Part shown: piece by piece, positions 6,894 through 9,355 of the stretch | Layout: each line of letters begins with the position of its first letter | Position numbering within the stretch: the stretch's first letter is position 1 | Translations under genes and position numbers: made by a program | Notes under the pieces: model-generated | Told to the model about the DNA's origin: nothing | The model's database searches: none | What the model saw: the letters and a program-made list of their open reading frames with translations, nothing else | From: Deltaproteobacteria bacterium | GTDB lineage: Bacteria > Desulfobacterota > GWC2-55-46 | Assembly: GCA_016219075.1 (NCBI GenBank) | Contig: JACRCJ010000111.1 | Coordinates: 1 to 9,355, forward strand | Direction: 5' to 3' | DNA length: 9,355 bases

Positions 6894-8935
6894 GAGAACA
6901 CCAGCAGCACTATCAGGGTCAGGAACGAATAAAGAAGATAAATCTGAATCCTGCCGTGCTGGAGCTTTCCGACCCTCCTGGCCAGCCAGAAAGAGGCGTC
7001 CGAGAAAGGCTGATAGCACATCTGCCAGAGACGGTCCCTGACCCTTAGATGATAAAGGATCCTGTTATTCAACATCGGCAGGTACTGGTTTGAGCCGTAC
7101 TTGACCGTCTCCTTGATGTTGAACAAAAACCCGTATATCCTCCGCGTGGGCATGGAAAACGAAGTGGAATTGTACTGCATCCTGTTGGTGATCTTCCCGA
7201 AACCGCAATCCCACAGGGGCGCTCTCCTGACTGAGGTGGTTCTTGAGTGGAAGACCAGGTAGACCGTGGCGAAGATAACAAGGATGCCTATGAAGATAAT
7301 GGGGGCGGAGTAGGAGGCCCTTTCCGCGGCAACCGGGGTCAGCCACAGCCAGCCGGAAGCGCTCGCCGACGTTGATATCTTCGCGGCGAGCAGGGTCTCG
7401 GGTATTATATCCAGCCAGCCTATGACGAATGTAGGAAAGATACCGAGGGCGAGACACGATGCGGCCGCAAGGAGCATCCCGATCCGCATGGGCCAGGGCG
7501 CCTCATGCACAACGGTATCGTGCTCGCCCCTCCAGTGGCCGAGGAAGGTCACACCGTACACTTTTATAAAGCACCTTGCCGCAAGCGCTCCAGTGAGCGC
7601 CACAAGCGCCGCCCCCAGAGGGATCAACAGATTAAGCAAAGGGCTCGGCAGCGCCGGGGACAAAAGGAACGACTGAAAGGTCAGCCACTCCGAGACAAAA
7701 CCGTTGAACGGAGGGAGCCCCGAGATCGACAGGCAGCCTACGAGGAAAAGGGGCGCGGTCCATTTAAGCTTGTGCACGAGACCGCCCATCCCCTCCATGT
7801 TGCGCTCGTGCGTGGCGTGGAGGACCGCACCGGCGCCCATGAACAGGAGCCCCTTGAACATCGCATGGTTCAGGCAATGATACAGTCCGGCCATGAGGGC
7901 AAGCGAAGCCAGAAGACCCATGCCGAAGGACTTGAATATCATCGCGAGACCGACACACACGAGTATTATGCCTATGTTTTCAACCGATGAATAGGCCAGT
8001 AGCCTTTTCAGGTCGTTCTGCAACAGCGCGTAAAGTATCCCCATGACCGCCGATACGAGGCCGAAAATAAGGACGACCCCTCCCCACCGCCAGTCGGATG
8101 AGTGGAGGAGATCGAAGCCGACCCTTATTATCCCGTAAACGGCGGTCTTAAGCATCACGCCGCTCATAAGCGCGGAGACGTTACTGGGGGCCACCGGGTG
8201 CGCCTCGGGCAGCCACGCGTGCAGGGGAACAACACCGGCCTTTGCCGCGAAACCGAAAAACGCCATGAAGAACGCAACCGCGGCCCAGCCTTCCGGTATA
8301 TGAGAGTCGCGCATGGCTGAAAAAGTGTAGCCGGAGAAGTTCTCAAAACCTTTGGCAAACCCGGCCATGAGCCCGAAAGAAAGGAGTATAAGGACCGCCC
8401 CTATATGCGCGATCAAAAGATACAGGAAGGCGGCCCTCCTGTTTTGCGCCTGGTCATCCTCGAAACATACCAGAAAGTAGGAGGAGACCGCCATCAGCTC
8501 CCATGAGACCATGAAAAAATACGCGTCGTCCGACAGGAGGACCAGCAGCATACCGGCCATGAAGAGGCAGTAAAAGACTACAAGCCTCGTCACCGACCTG
8601 TGTCCGACGAAGGCCTTGACATACCCTATGGAATATATCGATACCATGAACCCGAGGAGCGCTACTATGGTGACAAAAAAGCCGGAGAGAGGGTCAAAGC
8701 GCAGGTAAAAAGGGAGGTCCGGCAGCCCTATGGGAAGGACCAGTGACTCGACCCCGCCGCCGGTGACGGCCGCATAGCCCGCGAAAACGGCGATGAGCGA
8801 AGCGACCGCCGATGTTATGAAGGAAAAAGATATTAAAAGGTTTTGGCGGCGGGACAGTACCGGGGCTATCGCCGCCGTGGCCAGCAGGATAAGGATGGCT
8901 GCTATCGCGAGTTCGAGGGGGGACTGCGTTAACAC
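6890..8935 (-). CDS. hyfB: Hydrogenase-4 component B-like, NuoL/Mrp-type ion-translocating membrane subunit
   Basis: First gene of the operon; 681 residues, close to E. coli HyfB (672). Antiporter-like channel family, with the core at about 75-460 and a long C-terminal extension. Key residues: E146 (VSWELMAVSSYF), K232 and H239 in FAAKAGVVPLHAWLPEAH, the broken-helix segment APSNVSALMSG (249-259), K263 (MLKTAVYG), H357 and K361 (NHAMFKGLLF), and E416 in SGLPPFNGFVSEW. The region after 565 (PLWDCGFG, then FNIKETVKYGSNQYLP) matches HyfB/HycC-type C-terminal segments and ends in a last helix (663-681). The start is GTG 8935, backed by GGAGG 7 nt upstream. It overlaps hyfC by 4 nt. With HyfF it forms the putative ion-pumping arm; no HyfD (third antiporter-like unit) is present. 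Confidence 0.95.
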   Translation of the reverse strand: MLTQSPLELAIAAILILLATAAIAPVLSRRQNLLISFSFITSAVASLIAVFAGYAAVTGGGVESLVLPIGLPDLPFYLRFDPLSGFFVTIVALLGFMVSIYSIGYVKAFVGHRSVTRLVVFYCLFMAGMLLVLLSDDAYFFMVSWELMAVSSYFLVCFEDDQAQNRRAAFLYLLIAHIGAVLILLSFGLMAGFAKGFENFSGYTFSAMRDSHIPEGWAAVAFFMAFFGFAAKAGVVPLHAWLPEAHPVAPSNVSALMSGVMLKTAVYGIIRVGFDLLHSSDWRWGGVVLIFGLVSAVMGILYALLQNDLKRLLAYSSVENIGIILVCVGLAMIFKSFGMGLLASLALMAGLYHCLNHAMFKGLLFMGAGAVLHATHERNMEGMGGLVHKLKWTAPLFLVGCLSISGLPPFNGFVSEWLTFQSFLLSPALPSPLLNLLIPLGAALVALTGALAARCFIKVYGVTFLGHWRGEHDTVVHEAPWPMRIGMLLAAASCLALGIFPTFVIGWLDIIPETLLAAKISTSASASGWLWLTPVAAERASYSAPIIFIGILVIFATVYLVFHSRTTSVRRAPLWDCGFGKITNRMQYNSTSFSMPTRRIYGFLFNIKETVKYGSNQYLPMLNNRILYHLRVRDRLWQMCYQPFSDASFWLARRVGKLQHGRIQIYLLYSFLTLIVLLVFS

Positions 8936-9295
8936 CGCACCCCCTCCCTGCCCGCGGATTCGCCGTCAGGGATTATTATATCATTACACAGGAGCCCGGG
9001 AAAAAAATCGAAAAAATGAAGCTCTACAACAAGGTCATCTTCGTCCATGTTACCCGCTATAAAAAAATAGATTTTTACAGGATCAAGGGATTAAACGCAA
9101 TGAGGGCCCTGGAACGGAATATCTCTTTCAGGTCGTCATGCGAAAGAGGCCGCGATCATCCGGCCGGTATGTTTACGGTCATATCCATGTTTAAAAAAAC
9201 AGCTCCAAAAGATAAATCGGCGTTCAATATCCGCAACTGAAGACCGGTCCCGTCAAATACAGGTTGTATCGCATTTTCAGTTCCTCACGGATTCA
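8936..9295 (-). promoter_or_regulatory. Long 5' leader of the hyf operon, with a stem-loop at 9123-9148
   Basis: Between the predicted transcription start (about 9295) and the hyfB GTG lie roughly 360 nt. The leader contains a perfect 7-bp inverted repeat (CTCTTTC at 9148-9142 and GAAAGAG at 9129-9123 in transcript sense, loop of 12 nt), two T-runs of seven bases (9061-9067 and 9001-9007), a TATAAT-like word near 8972-8978 that lacks a matching -35, and a possible short peptide frame at 9274-9224. A weak 39-codon frame (9048-8929) ends across the hyfB start. No known riboswitch or protein-coding gene is recognised. Confidence 0.4.
9224..9274 (-). CDS. Possible 16-residue leader peptide ahead of the hyf operon
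   Basis: ATG 9274 opens a 16-codon frame (MRYNLYLTGPVFSCGY) ending in TGA. It sits about 20 nt after the predicted transcription start and has a GAGGA ribosome binding site at exactly 7-nt spacing, better than that of hyfF. It contains three Tyr codons but no obvious run of one amino acid that would point to classical attenuation. A frame this short can arise by chance; placement directly after the promoter is the main argument for it. No homolog is recognised. Confidence 0.25.
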   Translation of the reverse strand: MRYNLYLTGPVFSCGY

Positions 9296-9301
9296 ACCGA
9301 A

Positions 9302-9330
9302 ATTATTGCAACTTAAAAATTACTTGTCAA
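9302..9330 (-). promoter_or_regulatory. Sigma70-type promoter of the hyf/Ehr operon
   Basis: On the minus strand a perfect -35 TTGACA (9330-9325) is followed after exactly 17 nt by AATAAT (9307-9302), which matches the -10 consensus at five of six positions. The surroundings are markedly A+T-rich compared with the GC-rich genes. The direction and position fit transcription into hyfB, with a start expected near 9295. No sigma54 (-24/-12) element was found, unlike many formate-hydrogenlyase-type hyf operons. Confidence 0.7.
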
Positions 9331-9355
9331 GAAAATATTTTTTGAATGGATGTGC

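Noticed and set aside
9016..9240. 74-codon plus-strand frame in the operon leader
   Set aside because: No good ribosome binding site, no recognisable domain, and it lies antisense to the predicted leader of the hyf operon.

Overview
The window is dominated by one leftward (minus-strand) operon of six genes related to hydrogenase-4 and complex I, in transcription order hyfB-hyfC-hyfE-hyfF-hyfG-hyfI (8935 down to 1638). Start/stop overlaps or gaps of 10 nt or less link hyfB/hyfC, hyfC/hyfE, hyfF/hyfG and hyfG/hyfI. The only sizeable gap is 93 nt between hyfE and hyfF, and it holds a GC-rich stem-loop. The operon begins downstream of a near-consensus sigma70-type promoter (TTGACA, 17 nt, AATAAT; 9330-9302) and a roughly 360-nt leader that could encode a 16-residue peptide and contains a 7-bp stem-loop.

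The key observation is in HyfG, the 'large subunit'. At both places where true [NiFe] hydrogenases carry a CxxC pair for the nickel-iron centre, the cysteines are gone: Ser227/Ser230 in the first motif, Ser517/Gly520 in the last. The NuoB-like small subunit HyfI keeps all four cysteines expected for the N2-type [4Fe-4S] cluster, and the three ion-translocating membrane subunits look intact. The complex is therefore best read as an energy-converting hydrogenase-related (Ehr) complex: a redox-driven or redox-linked ion pump that is neither a hydrogenase nor a quinone-reducing complex I. No ferredoxin-type subunit (HyfA/HyfH) is present in the window, so the electron donor and acceptor are unknown.

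Left of the operon lies a 569-nt stretch without a convincing gene (1069-1637). It carries a perfectly placed 10-bp inverted repeat, several GC-rich palindromes and imperfect repeats, and looks like a degenerate repetitive element. After it, on the same strand and with its own possible extended -10 promoter, come a HyaC-like di-heme cytochrome b (1068-391) and an overlapping membrane protein of unknown function that runs off the left edge (407-1). A hydrogenase-type cytochrome b without a hydrogenase next to it, beside an Ehr complex, hints at a quinone link, but that is inference.

The coding style (about 55-60 percent G+C by eye, frequent ATA isoleucine and AGG arginine codons, tightly packed Hyf/Ehr operon) fits an anaerobic or facultative bacterium of the Desulfobacterota/Nitrospirota kind; the sequence alone does not settle the lineage.
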